A stretch of 64,000 nt of DNA, from assembly GCA_963674975.1 (NCBI GenBank), contig OY771913.1, forward strand, positions 1,736,001-1,800,000. Direction: 5' to 3'. Numbering within the stretch: the first letter of the stretch is position 1; every line of letters begins with the position of its first letter. Shown piece after piece: positions 8,613 to 16,830 of the stretch. The notes beneath the pieces are model-generated. The model worked only from the letters and a program-made list of their open reading frames with translations, ran no database searches and was not told where the DNA came from. The stretch is from UBA4781 sp963674975 (GTDB lineage Bacteria > Chloroflexota > Anaerolineae > Anaerolineales > Anaerolineaceae). The translations under genes were made by a program, and so were the position numbers.

Positions 8613-9329
8613 ATGGCACCTTTACTTCAAGTAAAAAACATAAAAACTTATTATGGGAACATCTGTGCCTTAAAAGGGGTAACCTTTAAGATCAATCAGG
8701 GTGAAATTGTCTGTTTGATCGGTGCAAACGGCGCGGGGAAAACCACAACTTTGAAGTCGATAACCGGCATCCTGCATCCGCGCGAAGGTTCCATCTTCTT
8801 CGATGGGGAAGATATCACCAATATAGAACCCCATCATATTGTAGAGAAGGGAATTTCCATGGTACCTGAAGGCAGGCATGTTTTTTCCAAATTGACCACA
8901 CTTGAAAACTTGGAGATGGGTGCATTTGTTCGAAAGGACAAGGCTGTAATACAGGAAGATATCGAGGGCATTTTTAAACTCTTTCCACGGTTGAAAGAAC
9001 GCTCAAAACAATCTGCCGGTACCCTTTCGGGTGGCGAACAACAAATGCTGGCAATTGCGCGTGCTTTGATGTCAAAGCCAAAGCTGCTGCTGCTGGATGA
9101 GCCATCAATGGGATTAGCTCCCATTTTACTGGAAAGTATTTTTGAAAACGTTAAAGAGATCAATGCACAGGGTACTACGGTGCTTCTGGTTGAACAGAAT
9201 ACCAAATCAGCCCTGATGATCGCTGATCGCGGCTATGTCATGCAAACCGGCTTGGTAAGTTTGAGCGGAACGACGAAAGAGTTGCGCGAAAGCGAAATGG
9301 TAAAGAAAACCTATCTGGGTATTGCATAA
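8613..9329 (+). CDS. livF: ABC transporter ATP-binding protein LivF
   Basis: This is the second ATPase of the importer, 238 residues. Walker A GANGAGKT is at 37-44, then VPEGRHVFSKLTTLENLEMGA, the signature LSGGEQQMLAIARAL and LLLDEPSMGLAP, all as in LivF. It ends the operon and is followed directly by a strong terminator. The complete set K-H-M-G-F is present. Confidence 0.95.
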   Translation: MAPLLQVKNIKTYYGNICALKGVTFKINQGEIVCLIGANGAGKTTTLKSITGILHPREGSIFFDGEDITNIEPHHIVEKGISMVPEGRHVFSKLTTLENLEMGAFVRKDKAVIQEDIEGIFKLFPRLKERSKQSAGTLSGGEQQMLAIARALMSKPKLLLLDEPSMGLAPILLESIFENVKEINAQGTTVLLVEQNTKSALMIADRGYVMQTGLVSLSGTTKELRESEMVKKTYLGIA

Positions 9330-9360
9330 AAAAACGCTCGATTTCTCGAGCGTTTTTTTA
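9328..9360. terminator. Bidirectional terminator between livF and phosphatase gene
   Basis: ACGCTCGA (9334-9341) and TCGAGCGT (9346-9353) form an 8-bp stem with a 4-base loop. It is flanked by A7 on the left and T7 on the right, so it can end transcription from both convergent genes. Confidence 0.9.
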
Positions 9361-10059
9361 GAACATGTTCACTCTTCCATAAGGGAGTGGTGCGTCCAAA
9401 TGCGACATATCGTTAAAAGCCGATAAAACAGGCACCTGTTTGTAGAAATCGATCACCGTAAGTGAAGTGTTATATGCGTTAAAGTTCATGCGGTGCTGTA
9501 CGCCCCCACCAAAAAAGACTGCCATAAAGCCCTTGATCAATCCCATATGGGTTACGGCGCACACGGTCTGTGCTGGATGCTTTATAAGCATTTCGTCGGT
9601 AAAGTGGTGAATTCTGGCTTCAAAAGCCTCCATCGGTTCTGCGCCCGGAATATTGACGCGAGGCATGGTCTGAACCTGTCCCATGTTCATCCAGTCCATG
9701 AATTTGTCGTAGAGTTCTTTATTTTCGACTTCTACCTCTTCCAGTGTGTGGTCGGCGATCGAACCAAAAGAATATTCTTTGAGGTCATCATTGAATTCTA
9801 TTTTCAAGCCGAGGGCTTCAGAGATATATTCTGCAGTTTGCTTTGTCCGCAGAATGGGGCTTGAATATAAAGCTGAAATATTAAAGTCTTTCAGCCTTTG
9901 CGCTACTTTTTTTGCCTGATCAATGCCGGTTTCATCAAGGATATAATCTTTTTCCGATGAAATTCTAGATTCTTTATTCGCGTTGGTTCTGCCGTGCCTC
10001 ACCAGGATCAATCGTGTAACATACTTAGGGTCACAGGCAAATAAATTAATTTTTTCCAT
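9358..10059 (-). CDS. Histidine phosphatase (phosphoglycerate-mutase-like) family protein
   Basis: This 233-residue soluble protein has the phosphohistidine motif RHGRT at residues 21-25 and a second catalytic His in the VTHMG segment, as in the histidine phosphatase superfamily. Members dephosphorylate sugars, nucleotides or cobalamin intermediates such as alpha-ribazole phosphate; the substrate cannot be told from sequence. ATG 10059 was preferred over an in-frame TTG at 10068. No good Shine-Dalgarno is seen for either. It is the last gene of the minus-strand group and is separated by a large hairpin from the genes upstream. Confidence 0.85.
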   Translation of the reverse strand: MEKINLFACDPKYVTRLILVRHGRTNANKESRISSEKDYILDETGIDQAKKVAQRLKDFNISALYSSPILRTKQTAEYISEALGLKIEFNDDLKEYSFGSIADHTLEEVEVENKELYDKFMDWMNMGQVQTMPRVNIPGAEPMEAFEARIHHFTDEMLIKHPAQTVCAVTHMGLIKGFMAVFFGGGVQHRMNFNAYNTSLTVIDFYKQVPVLSAFNDMSHLDAPLPYGRVNMF

Positions 10060-10140
10060 AATGTTCAATACGATTTTTCTTTCATGTAAATTTGGTAGTC
10101 AAGAATGTATAGATAATATTCGATCGATAAATAGAAAAGC

Positions 10141-10198
10141 TCGTACATTTGATTGTTCTGTCTTTACTGCATCCCTTGATTCCAGATCGAATGTACGA
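10141..10198. repeat. Long imperfect hairpin in the gap between two minus-strand genes
   Basis: TCGTACATT (10141-10149) pairs perfectly with AATGTACGA (10190-10198). The helix can extend to 14 bp with two G-T pairs, leaving a loop of about 30 bases. It may end the upstream transcript or form a small RNA; only a short T-rich stretch follows on the minus strand. Confidence 0.5.
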
Positions 10199-10229
10199 AA
10201 AGTTGACTATATGATTACTGGGTTCACAA

Positions 10230-10487
10230 TTATTCCATGTACTCAATAGGTCCAGAAATATTGCGAATGCTGATCATCACTTCAAGAATATCATCTTCCA
10301 ATAAGCCGTTTAATTTTACCAACCTGTTCAACTGCGATTGATAGAAATGAATTCGAGATTCATCTGGATTATCTTTGGTTTCTTCTTTTTTAATTCTTGA
10401 TTGCATGTCTTCGGTCATATCATTAATGATGTCAAGCATTGATTCGACATGTCCCATTAATTCGTCTGTTCTCTTATCGACTGCCAT
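10230..10487 (-). CDS. Small coiled protein of unknown function
   Basis: Not recognised. The 85-residue product is rich in charged residues and Met and is predicted helical, with no signal peptide or Cys. ATG 10487 is supported by AAAGGAG just upstream; the longer open frame further upstream only shadows the next gene in another frame. It starts 12 bases after the stop of the GrdB/PrdB-like gene, so it is probably cotranscribed and may be a small partner subunit of that protein (inference). Confidence 0.7.
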   Translation of the reverse strand: MAVDKRTDELMGHVESMLDIINDMTEDMQSRIKKEETKDNPDESRIHFYQSQLNRLVKLNGLLEDDILEVMISIRNISGPIEYME

Positions 10488-10498
10488 GATTTTCTCCT

Positions 10499-11305
10499 TT
10501 AGCCTGTATGCCCGTGCCACCGGTAGGGCATTTTGATGATCAAGCCGGGTTCCTCCATGACTGGAATTAATTCCAGTACATCCTGGATTGTCTTTTTCTG
10601 CGCTGGCAGATCGAAGGCTGGTCCGGCGGAGTATCCATAAGGAAATTTCAGATATGCTGCCCTTGGAACATGGACCTGTTCGGTTAGTTCTGGTTTCAAT
10701 GTCGTGGTGATCGTAGCAATACCAAATCCCTCGACAATATTTTGAATGATACCCAGGGTTTGATGGCACACGGCACAGCCCGGTGTAAAAATGACCACAT
10801 CCACAGCTTCATCTTTCATTTTTTGAGCAACTTCTGGCGCATTGTGGGCGATCAGATCGCGGGGATCCGGTACAAAGCCCATGAATCCGTAGAATTTTGA
10901 GGGAAGAGATCCAATTACACCTTCTTTTACTAATTCATGCAGCGATACGATAGGGAACATGCAGTTGATATCAGAATCTGCATCACTGTGATCGTAATGA
11001 GAGTCAGAAACCATTAGCTCTTTTGGGTCCGTATCGACGGGAATTTCGCGGTACGACCAGTCACCATCAAGGCTGACGATATCGAATGGCTTTTGTGATT
11101 TCAGATGGGTTCCGCTGGAAGAAACGATCCCAACTTTCCATTCTGACATCGGTTTTGTGATTTTTGTCCAATTAACTTCTTTGTTCGGAGTAAAGAGGAA
11201 ATTTGGATGCCATTGATAAACACTCTCGAACCAGCTCTTGAACCGCTGGCTGCGCCGTTCGTATGCGGGACCGCTTGTTTCCAGGATTTCTATCTTTTCA
11301 ATCAT
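10499..11305 (-). CDS. Glycine/sarcosine/D-proline reductase B-subunit-like protein (Cys form)
   Basis: This 268-residue protein resembles the GrdB/PrdB family (PF07355), whose subunits reductively cleave glycine, sarcosine, betaine or D-proline. It shows the DHSDADSDIN...FP motif near residues 105-118 and a TPGCAVC segment with Cys177 and Cys180 at the place where true reductases carry CxxU. No in-frame TGA occurs, so this is a selenium-free version. No PrdA/GrdA-type partner is next to it. Its neighbours are a UroD-like protein (12 bases upstream) and the small coiled protein. The reaction is unknown; a reductive step on an imported compound is a reasonable guess. Confidence 0.8.
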   Translation of the reverse strand: MIEKIEILETSGPAYERRSQRFKSWFESVYQWHPNFLFTPNKEVNWTKITKPMSEWKVGIVSSSGTHLKSQKPFDIVSLDGDWSYREIPVDTDPKELMVSDSHYDHSDADSDINCMFPIVSLHELVKEGVIGSLPSKFYGFMGFVPDPRDLIAHNAPEVAQKMKDEAVDVVIFTPGCAVCHQTLGIIQNIVEGFGIATITTTLKPELTEQVHVPRAAYLKFPYGYSAGPAFDLPAQKKTIQDVLELIPVMEEPGLIIKMPYRWHGHTG

Positions 11306-11317
11306 GATTGACCTCTA

Positions 11318-12340
11318 TTATTTAAATTTTCCATATTTCTGAAATGCATCTAATTCCCACTGTAAAGCCTGATCGGATATCCCAAGAAGTTTACCGTAAC
11401 GATATTCAATACCAATTAAACCGCCCTTGGGAGAGCACCATTTTTCAACGATCTCTTTAACTTGGGATTTGATCTTCAGTTCGTCATTTGAAGGCAGGGT
11501 CTGCTGGACATCAGCAGAAACCTCAAGACATAACTTTCCGGCAAGGGCTTCTGCAACTTCGTCAATTCCAACCAGTAATGGCTGGTGAACGTTGAAAATA
11601 TCGACGCCGAGCTCGAGCAGGTCTGGGAATATGGCATTAATGCGCCCATCGGAGTGAAAGCGGATGACCATTCCATTTTCATGGATGGTGTCTAGCAGTT
11701 TCTTGTAGCGCGGTTTAAAGATCTTTCTCCACATTCTGGGACTGATGAACATATTAACCTGCGTTCCCCAATCGTCGGTGGTATCAAAGCAGTGAATGCG
11801 ACCTTTCCCTAATTTACCTGCCATTTCAACGATACCGATCTGGTACGCAATTACCTTATCAATTAGGCGTTCCATTTTTTCAGGTTCCAGTGCCAGGTCG
11901 CGCAGGGTTTCACTGAATCCATGCAGAAAATGCAGTCGTTCAAATAAGCAGAATGGGCTGTTTAACTGTACGAATTTATTATCTGCATTGGCTAATGCTT
12001 CTTCCAATCCGTCGAAATGATGTGGGTCGTATGGATCGGGGAAGGAGTATGAATCGACTTCATCCAGATATTTAATGGGTGGATTTAATACCTGACCCAT
12101 ATCTCCGCTGCTTCCGTCTTCCAATGATTCCCAGGTGCAGCCCCATTCGTCTGTTTGACCGGGTGCTGTCCGGATCTTTTTATCCATGCGGACGGATTTT
12201 ATTTCTGCCGGGCGATACTGCACCGGGGGCTGGACAAAAATACGGAACACATCACTGACGCCCAGGGCGTTAAAACGCAAGCCGATCCTTTCGGGATAAT
12301 CAAAGTTGATATTGCGTTTTACGATCTCGTACCCATCCAT
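11318..12340 (-). CDS. Uroporphyrinogen decarboxylase (URO-D) family protein, probable methyltransferase type
   Basis: This 340-residue TIM-barrel protein belongs to the URO-D superfamily (PF01208), with a CFDTTDDWGTQ segment near residue 190 and FHSDG near 233. It lacks the N-terminal signature of true HemE, and its setting beside reductase genes suggests the MtaA/MtbA branch, which moves methyl groups between corrinoid proteins and thiols. The usual zinc-ligand Cys of that branch (HCDG) is HSDG here, so activity may differ. It is the first gene of an operon with the GrdB/PrdB-like protein, separated by 12 bases. Confidence 0.8.
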   Translation of the reverse strand: MDGYEIVKRNINFDYPERIGLRFNALGVSDVFRIFVQPPVQYRPAEIKSVRMDKKIRTAPGQTDEWGCTWESLEDGSSGDMGQVLNPPIKYLDEVDSYSFPDPYDPHHFDGLEEALANADNKFVQLNSPFCLFERLHFLHGFSETLRDLALEPEKMERLIDKVIAYQIGIVEMAGKLGKGRIHCFDTTDDWGTQVNMFISPRMWRKIFKPRYKKLLDTIHENGMVIRFHSDGRINAIFPDLLELGVDIFNVHQPLLVGIDEVAEALAGKLCLEVSADVQQTLPSNDELKIKSQVKEIVEKWCSPKGGLIGIEYRYGKLLGISDQALQWELDAFQKYGKFK

Positions 12341-12374
12341 AGGAATTCATCTTCTTTCGTTTTCGGTATAAAAG

Positions 12375-12394
12375 AAAGCATTTTAAAATGCTTT
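12375..12394. terminator. 20-bp perfect palindrome, probable terminator
   Basis: AAAGCATTTT and AAAATGCTTT form a perfect palindrome with T-rich sequence on both sides. It lies after the aldehyde oxidoreductase gene and 35 bases before the URO-D-family start, so it probably separates the two transcripts. An operator role cannot be excluded. The rest of the gap 12341-12572 is AT-rich with no other clear signal. Confidence 0.55.
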
Positions 12395-12572
12395 TCTTTT
12401 ACTACTTTACATTTTCTCAAAAAAATGAGCATATGTACCTAATTTTACTTCATCTGGAATATCTCAAGAAATAAATGCACCAAAGTTCAATTTTGTGAAT
12501 ACTATCAACACCACTGCTTTATAACTTGCAGCGAGTGGGAAACATCTACACGTTTGAAATGTTGAGAAAAAC

Positions 12573-14465
12573 TTACCCAATATCGTTTCCCAGACGATCA
12601 AGCTTGACTTCTTTCAGTTTTTCTGGAGAAGGATAACCGTCTTCCCAACTCCAATCTCTGATTTTGTAATACTCTTTCAACATAGGTTCCAGATCACACA
12701 CTTTCCCTTTTGCGGGTCCCTCTGGAATGGGTTCGGATAAATACCGCTCGGGCAGTGTATCATCCGCAGGAGTGATTCCGCGCTGTAAATTTGAAATTCT
12801 TTCGAGGTTTGAAATGCGCTCGCCAACTCTGTATAAGGAATCAGGATCATATTCTGAACCGGTTGCGGAGTTCAATACATCCACAAGGGATTCCGGCAGC
12901 CCTAACTCGGCTCTTGACATGAGTTTGCAGATCCCCAGTGAATCTCCAAAAGCATTCATATCTTCCAGAAAAACCCCCGCTTTTCCCTTCCCTGTTGTGC
13001 TGAAGCGTTCCCCGATCTCTGTTGTACCCGATATACGTATCATGGTCTCATCCTGCATTGCTCCATGAACACCATCTATGCCGGATTCATAATTTGCATA
13101 CGCGCGCATATGGCAGGCTCCCCGGCTGGATGTGGCATAACCCAATCCCCATGATGGTTGTCCGCGTGGATCAGTGCCAACTGTTTCTAATCCTTTTACA
13201 TGGAGAGCATATTTCACTGCCTGATTTCCCCATTCTTGAGCACAAATACGCACCCCTCTGCCAAGCTGAATTCCAAAGCCAGTATTGTTTGCGATTTGCT
13301 CAATGAGGGAGATGACTGCCCGTCCATTTCCCCAGGTTAATTCCAATCCGCCAGTATCTTGCCTTGTAATGATCCCTTCTTCGTAGCATTCCATCGCAAA
13401 AGCGATGACAGACGGGGTCGATATGGTATCCAGTCCGTACCGGTTCATGTCGCTGTGTGCCTTCAAAATGGCATCCATTTCATAAAGACCACAGCGCGCT
13501 CCTGTTTCCTTAAAGGTGGTGGCTGTGATTTGTTCCCCAAAGAAACCATTATAGTCGCCAGATTGAATCGAATAAATTGTCCAGCAGGACATAGGGCAGT
13601 TCATACAGGCGCGTCTGCCGATACGGTAATTCTTATTGTAATGATCTGCACATATCTTATCGATATGGTCAAATGTTGTTGCACGGCTGTTGTAGCTAGA
13701 TAATGCCCCTACCCCCTGATAACGAATTAGATTTCCATAAGTACCATTGTCCCAGCGTTTTTTATAAAACTGTTCAACGGCTTTCTTCCGGATCACTTCA
13801 CATGCAATCCAAAATGGATTGGGCGCATGGATGGGAATATTCCCATTTCCAAAAACCGCAACGGCTTTTAGATTTTTATTCCCCATCACTGCCCCAAGCC
13901 CTCCGCGCCCGGCTGCGCGTACACGGTCTACCATAATGGTGGTAATAAGAACACCGTTTTCCCCAGCCTGTCCAATACATGCCACGGATAAGCGGGACTC
14001 GCGGTTATCATTTTTTATTGAGATGTCCGTTTCATACACATCTTTTCCCCAATAACGGGCAGCATCTCTTATTTCGATTCCCGTATTGGTTATATATAGA
14101 TAAACAGGTTTTTCAGAGCGACCCTGAATGACTAACGCATCCAATCCGGCGCGCTTCAATTTCGTACCGAAATTTCCTCCGGCGCTTCCGGATGAAATGA
14201 TACCGGTTTCAGGTGCGATCGCGCCTATCTCGATGCGTGATGAGGTGGGAGCATTTGTACCTGTCAATGGTCCGGTAGCAAATATCAATACATTTTCCGG
14301 ATCAAAGGCGGAGTTGCTTGCAGGAACCATATCCATTAACCAGCGGGTTATAAAACCGCGTCCACCAAGATAGCGTTCTCTTAATGCAATGTCGATGGGT
14401 TGAATGCATATCTTATTCGATGTCAGATCGATCCAGGCAACTTTGTTAATATAACCGCCGCTCAT
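12573..14465 (-). CDS. aor: Aldehyde:ferredoxin oxidoreductase (tungsten/molybdopterin enzyme)
   Basis: This 630-residue cytoplasmic enzyme belongs to the AOR family, which oxidises aldehydes to acids with ferredoxin. It begins with GYINKVAWIDLTS and the GGRGFITRWL segment, contains the pterin-binding region (SSRIEIGAIAPETG, RAAGRGGLGAVMGNKNLKA), and has the [4Fe-4S] ligand motif CMNCPMSC plus a later Cys in SLGICKL. ATG 14465 was chosen because AAGGAA precedes it and it overlaps the ferredoxin-like stop as ATGA. Length matches the family. The coupled upstream ferredoxin is its likely electron partner. Confidence 0.93.
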   Translation of the reverse strand: MSGGYINKVAWIDLTSNKICIQPIDIALRERYLGGRGFITRWLMDMVPASNSAFDPENVLIFATGPLTGTNAPTSSRIEIGAIAPETGIISSGSAGGNFGTKLKRAGLDALVIQGRSEKPVYLYITNTGIEIRDAARYWGKDVYETDISIKNDNRESRLSVACIGQAGENGVLITTIMVDRVRAAGRGGLGAVMGNKNLKAVAVFGNGNIPIHAPNPFWIACEVIRKKAVEQFYKKRWDNGTYGNLIRYQGVGALSSYNSRATTFDHIDKICADHYNKNYRIGRRACMNCPMSCWTIYSIQSGDYNGFFGEQITATTFKETGARCGLYEMDAILKAHSDMNRYGLDTISTPSVIAFAMECYEEGIITRQDTGGLELTWGNGRAVISLIEQIANNTGFGIQLGRGVRICAQEWGNQAVKYALHVKGLETVGTDPRGQPSWGLGYATSSRGACHMRAYANYESGIDGVHGAMQDETMIRISGTTEIGERFSTTGKGKAGVFLEDMNAFGDSLGICKLMSRAELGLPESLVDVLNSATGSEYDPDSLYRVGERISNLERISNLQRGITPADDTLPERYLSEPIPEGPAKGKVCDLEPMLKEYYKIRDWSWEDGYPSPEKLKEVKLDRLGNDIG

Positions 14466-14788
14466 TGCTGTATTTCCTTCGAAAATACCGGAACGGGATT
14501 CCATTTATTTGTTTTTAACAGTTTTCCCCAGTCCTTTTGCTTTACCATGGCAAGAACTCCCGGCGCGCATACTTCGATACAGCGCTGGTCACAATCTTCC
14601 CACATACAGTTTTGTTCTATCATAGGTTGCGATGTGCCCAGCAGCGGATGGGTTAATATCTGGATAAGAGATTCATTTTCGCCGCATACCCCTTTTCGAT
14701 TCAGAGAGCAAGCCATCACGCATAATTGACATCCGGTGCACCGGTTCAATTGATAGAATAGGACATTTTCTTTCATAAAAGATCCCAT
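14462..14788 (-). CDS. 4Fe-4S dicluster ferredoxin-like protein
   Basis: This 108-residue protein carries a CTGCQLCVMAC motif near residues 18-28 and a second set of four Cys (C-x4-C-x3-C-x3-C) near 64-76, enough for two [4Fe-4S] clusters. It is translationally coupled to the aldehyde oxidoreductase (ATGA overlap) and probably carries its electrons. ATG 14788 gives MGSF; ATG 14776 (MKEN) is an alternative, and neither has a strong Shine-Dalgarno. Confidence 0.88.
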   Translation of the reverse strand: MGSFMKENVLFYQLNRCTGCQLCVMACSLNRKGVCGENESLIQILTHPLLGTSQPMIEQNCMWEDCDQRCIEVCAPGVLAMVKQKDWGKLLKTNKWNPVPVFSKEIQQ

Positions 14789-15192
14789 TTCAATTGCAGG
14801 TATTAATCTGATTTATTGAACCCTGCTAATATATTGGAAAATTAATCGGGAGGGTTTTGCCGGAAAACAAAAACAGGGAAAGTGAAAAAACTATTGTTGA
14901 GGGGTGGTATTTCAATATTTCCTCGCAACCAATAAAAACAGATTAAATGTATTATACAAACTCAAATGAATTCTTACAGCATTTTGCTGGAATCGAACAT
15001 ATGTAAAGATTTAACTGAGTATCAGTTGACATTCGTGATATCAAGCACCGAAATTTTTATTTCGCAGTCTGAATTGGAAGTGCTTATGAAAGAATAATTA
15101 TTTTTACTGCATCGAATGAAAATCAATACCGGAAATGTCCTATAATTAAAAATACCACCCATGATATTGGATACAATATGGTTTGATCTAAA
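14789..15192. other. Divergent promoter region with several palindromes
   Basis: No gene is seen in these 404 AT-rich bases. They hold a 15-bp palindrome, AACTGA-GTA-TCAGTT (15013-15027), whose right arm overlaps a TTGACA (15026-15031), a hairpin CGAAAT-TTTT-ATTTCG (15049-15064), and a TATAAT (15141-15146) ahead of the mutase-like gene. The TTGACA has no good -10 at 17 bases. This is probably the shared control region of the two divergent metabolic operons. Confidence 0.45.
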
Positions 15193-16818
15193 ATGAAAAC
15201 AGTAATCGCAGGAGCATTAGGTGAATGCGTGCATGTTGCAGGGGTCTATAATTTTCTCCGGCTGGCAGAACAATATGGATGGAAAACTATCTTCCTTGGT
15301 CCAGCTGTTCCCATAGAAAGGTTCCTGCAGACAGCACGTGATGGAAAACCGGATCTGGTCGCTGTTTCATATCGACTGACACCGGAAACAGGGGAAAGAT
15401 TACTGGCGGATTTTGCCGAAGCGGCAGATGATCTTCGCAGCCAGGGAGTTAAATTTGCGTTTGGTGGAACTGTACCGGTGGCTGAAAAAGCCAGGAAAAT
15501 AGGCTTCTTTGATGCCATCTTTGACGGCACGCAAACCCGTGAAGAAATTGCAGCGTTTTTAAAAGGGGAAGTTGAAGATGGGGACACTGCCCCATTTTAC
15601 CCGCAGCAAACCATCGAACGTATTCTATGGAAAAAACCGTTCCCGCTGCTGCGGCATCATTTTGGGCAGCCGAGTGTGAAAGCTACCATCGATGGAGTGG
15701 AGCGAATCGCAGAAGCAAAAGTGCTGGATATTATTTCCCTGGGTGTTGATCAGGATGCACAGGAAAATTTCTACCATCCCGGTAAACAGGATCCACGCAG
15801 TACCGGAGCAGGTGGAGTACCTGTACGCAGTCCGGATGATTACATCCGGCTGTATCAGGCTTCAAGGAGGGGTAATTATCCCCTGATGCGCACTTACTCC
15901 GGGACCAATGATCTGATCCGGCTGGCAAAAATGTACTGTGAAACTATTCGAATTTGCTGGGCAGCAGTTCCTCTTTTCTGGTACAACCAGATGGATGGGC
16001 GTGGACCCTATGATCTGCAAACCAGTATTGAAGAGCATCAGAACCTGATCAGCTGGTATAGCGAACATGGTGTTCCGGTGGAGATCAATGAGCCGCATCA
16101 TTGGGGGATGCGTGATGCGCCGGATGTGATGTTTGTGGTTGCATCATACCTATCTGCGTACAATGCAAAAGCTTTTGGAACCCATGATTATATTGCACAG
16201 ATGATGTTCAACAGCCCTGCCGGTACTTCTGATAGAATGGACCTGGCGAAGATGCTGGCTTGTATCGAATTGAGCCATTCATTGGAGGATGAACATTTTC
16301 ATCTTTGGAAGCAAACCCGAACCGGTTTGCTCAGCTATCCACTTGAAGAAAATGCCGCCCGTGCACATCTGGCAGCCAGTATCTACCTGCAAATGGCATT
16401 GAAGCCGGATATCGTCCATATTGTTGGTCATACCGAAGCTCATCATGCTGCTACCGCGCAGGATATCATTGAAGCCAGCCTGATGGCAGGGCGCGTGATC
16501 GAAAATGCGGTGCTCGGGCAGCCGGATATGCTTGCAGATCCGCTCATTCAGAAGCAAAAAGAGCATTTGGTCCACGAAGCGCAAATTACGCTGCAGGCAA
16601 TTCGGAATATCAATTCGGATGATTCGCAAGATCCATGGATCAGTGCTGAGAATCTTACGCGGGCAGTAAAAATGGGCATTCTGGATGCGCCGCAGTTATG
16701 CAGTAATCCATTTGCCAAAGGGGAAGTAAAAACAACCATCCTTGATGGTTCCTGTGTGGTTATTTCTGATAGCGGTAAGCCCCAATCTGAAAAAGAACGG
16801 CTTGCCAGGTTTTTATAA
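15193..16818 (+). CDS. Cobalamin-binding, glutamate-mutase-like protein (fused B12 domain and barrel)
   Basis: This 541-residue protein has an N-terminal B12-binding domain (about 1-125). His14 lies in CVHVAG where the family has DxHxxG, so the Asp is replaced by Cys. SxL is present as SYRL (59-62) and the GG pair at 91-92. The remainder resembles the TIM barrel of methylaspartate/glutamate mutase subunit E, with RSTGAGGVPVRSPDDY and FNSPAGTSDRMDLAKM segments. Such enzymes rearrange carbon skeletons of amino acids by radical chemistry. The natural order is reversed compared with two-subunit glutamate mutases, here joined in one chain. It is cotranscribed with an opine-dehydrogenase-like gene 12 bases downstream. 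The substrate is unknown. Confidence 0.75.
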   Translation: MKTVIAGALGECVHVAGVYNFLRLAEQYGWKTIFLGPAVPIERFLQTARDGKPDLVAVSYRLTPETGERLLADFAEAADDLRSQGVKFAFGGTVPVAEKARKIGFFDAIFDGTQTREEIAAFLKGEVEDGDTAPFYPQQTIERILWKKPFPLLRHHFGQPSVKATIDGVERIAEAKVLDIISLGVDQDAQENFYHPGKQDPRSTGAGGVPVRSPDDYIRLYQASRRGNYPLMRTYSGTNDLIRLAKMYCETIRICWAAVPLFWYNQMDGRGPYDLQTSIEEHQNLISWYSEHGVPVEINEPHHWGMRDAPDVMFVVASYLSAYNAKAFGTHDYIAQMMFNSPAGTSDRMDLAKMLACIELSHSLEDEHFHLWKQTRTGLLSYPLEENAARAHLAASIYLQMALKPDIVHIVGHTEAHHAATAQDIIEASLMAGRVIENAVLGQPDMLADPLIQKQKEHLVHEAQITLQAIRNINSDDSQDPWISAENLTRAVKMGILDAPQLCSNPFAKGEVKTTILDGSCVVISDSGKPQSEKERLARFL

Positions 16819-16830
16819 AAGGAGGTCGCG

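Noticed and set aside
10488..10769. N-terminal extension of the 85-residue protein
   Set aside because: The extra frame lies inside the GrdB/PrdB-like gene and looks like random translation; ATG 10487 has a good ribosome site.
10499..11305. Selenocysteine in the GrdB/PrdB-like protein
   Set aside because: The frame has no internal TGA; the position is Cys.
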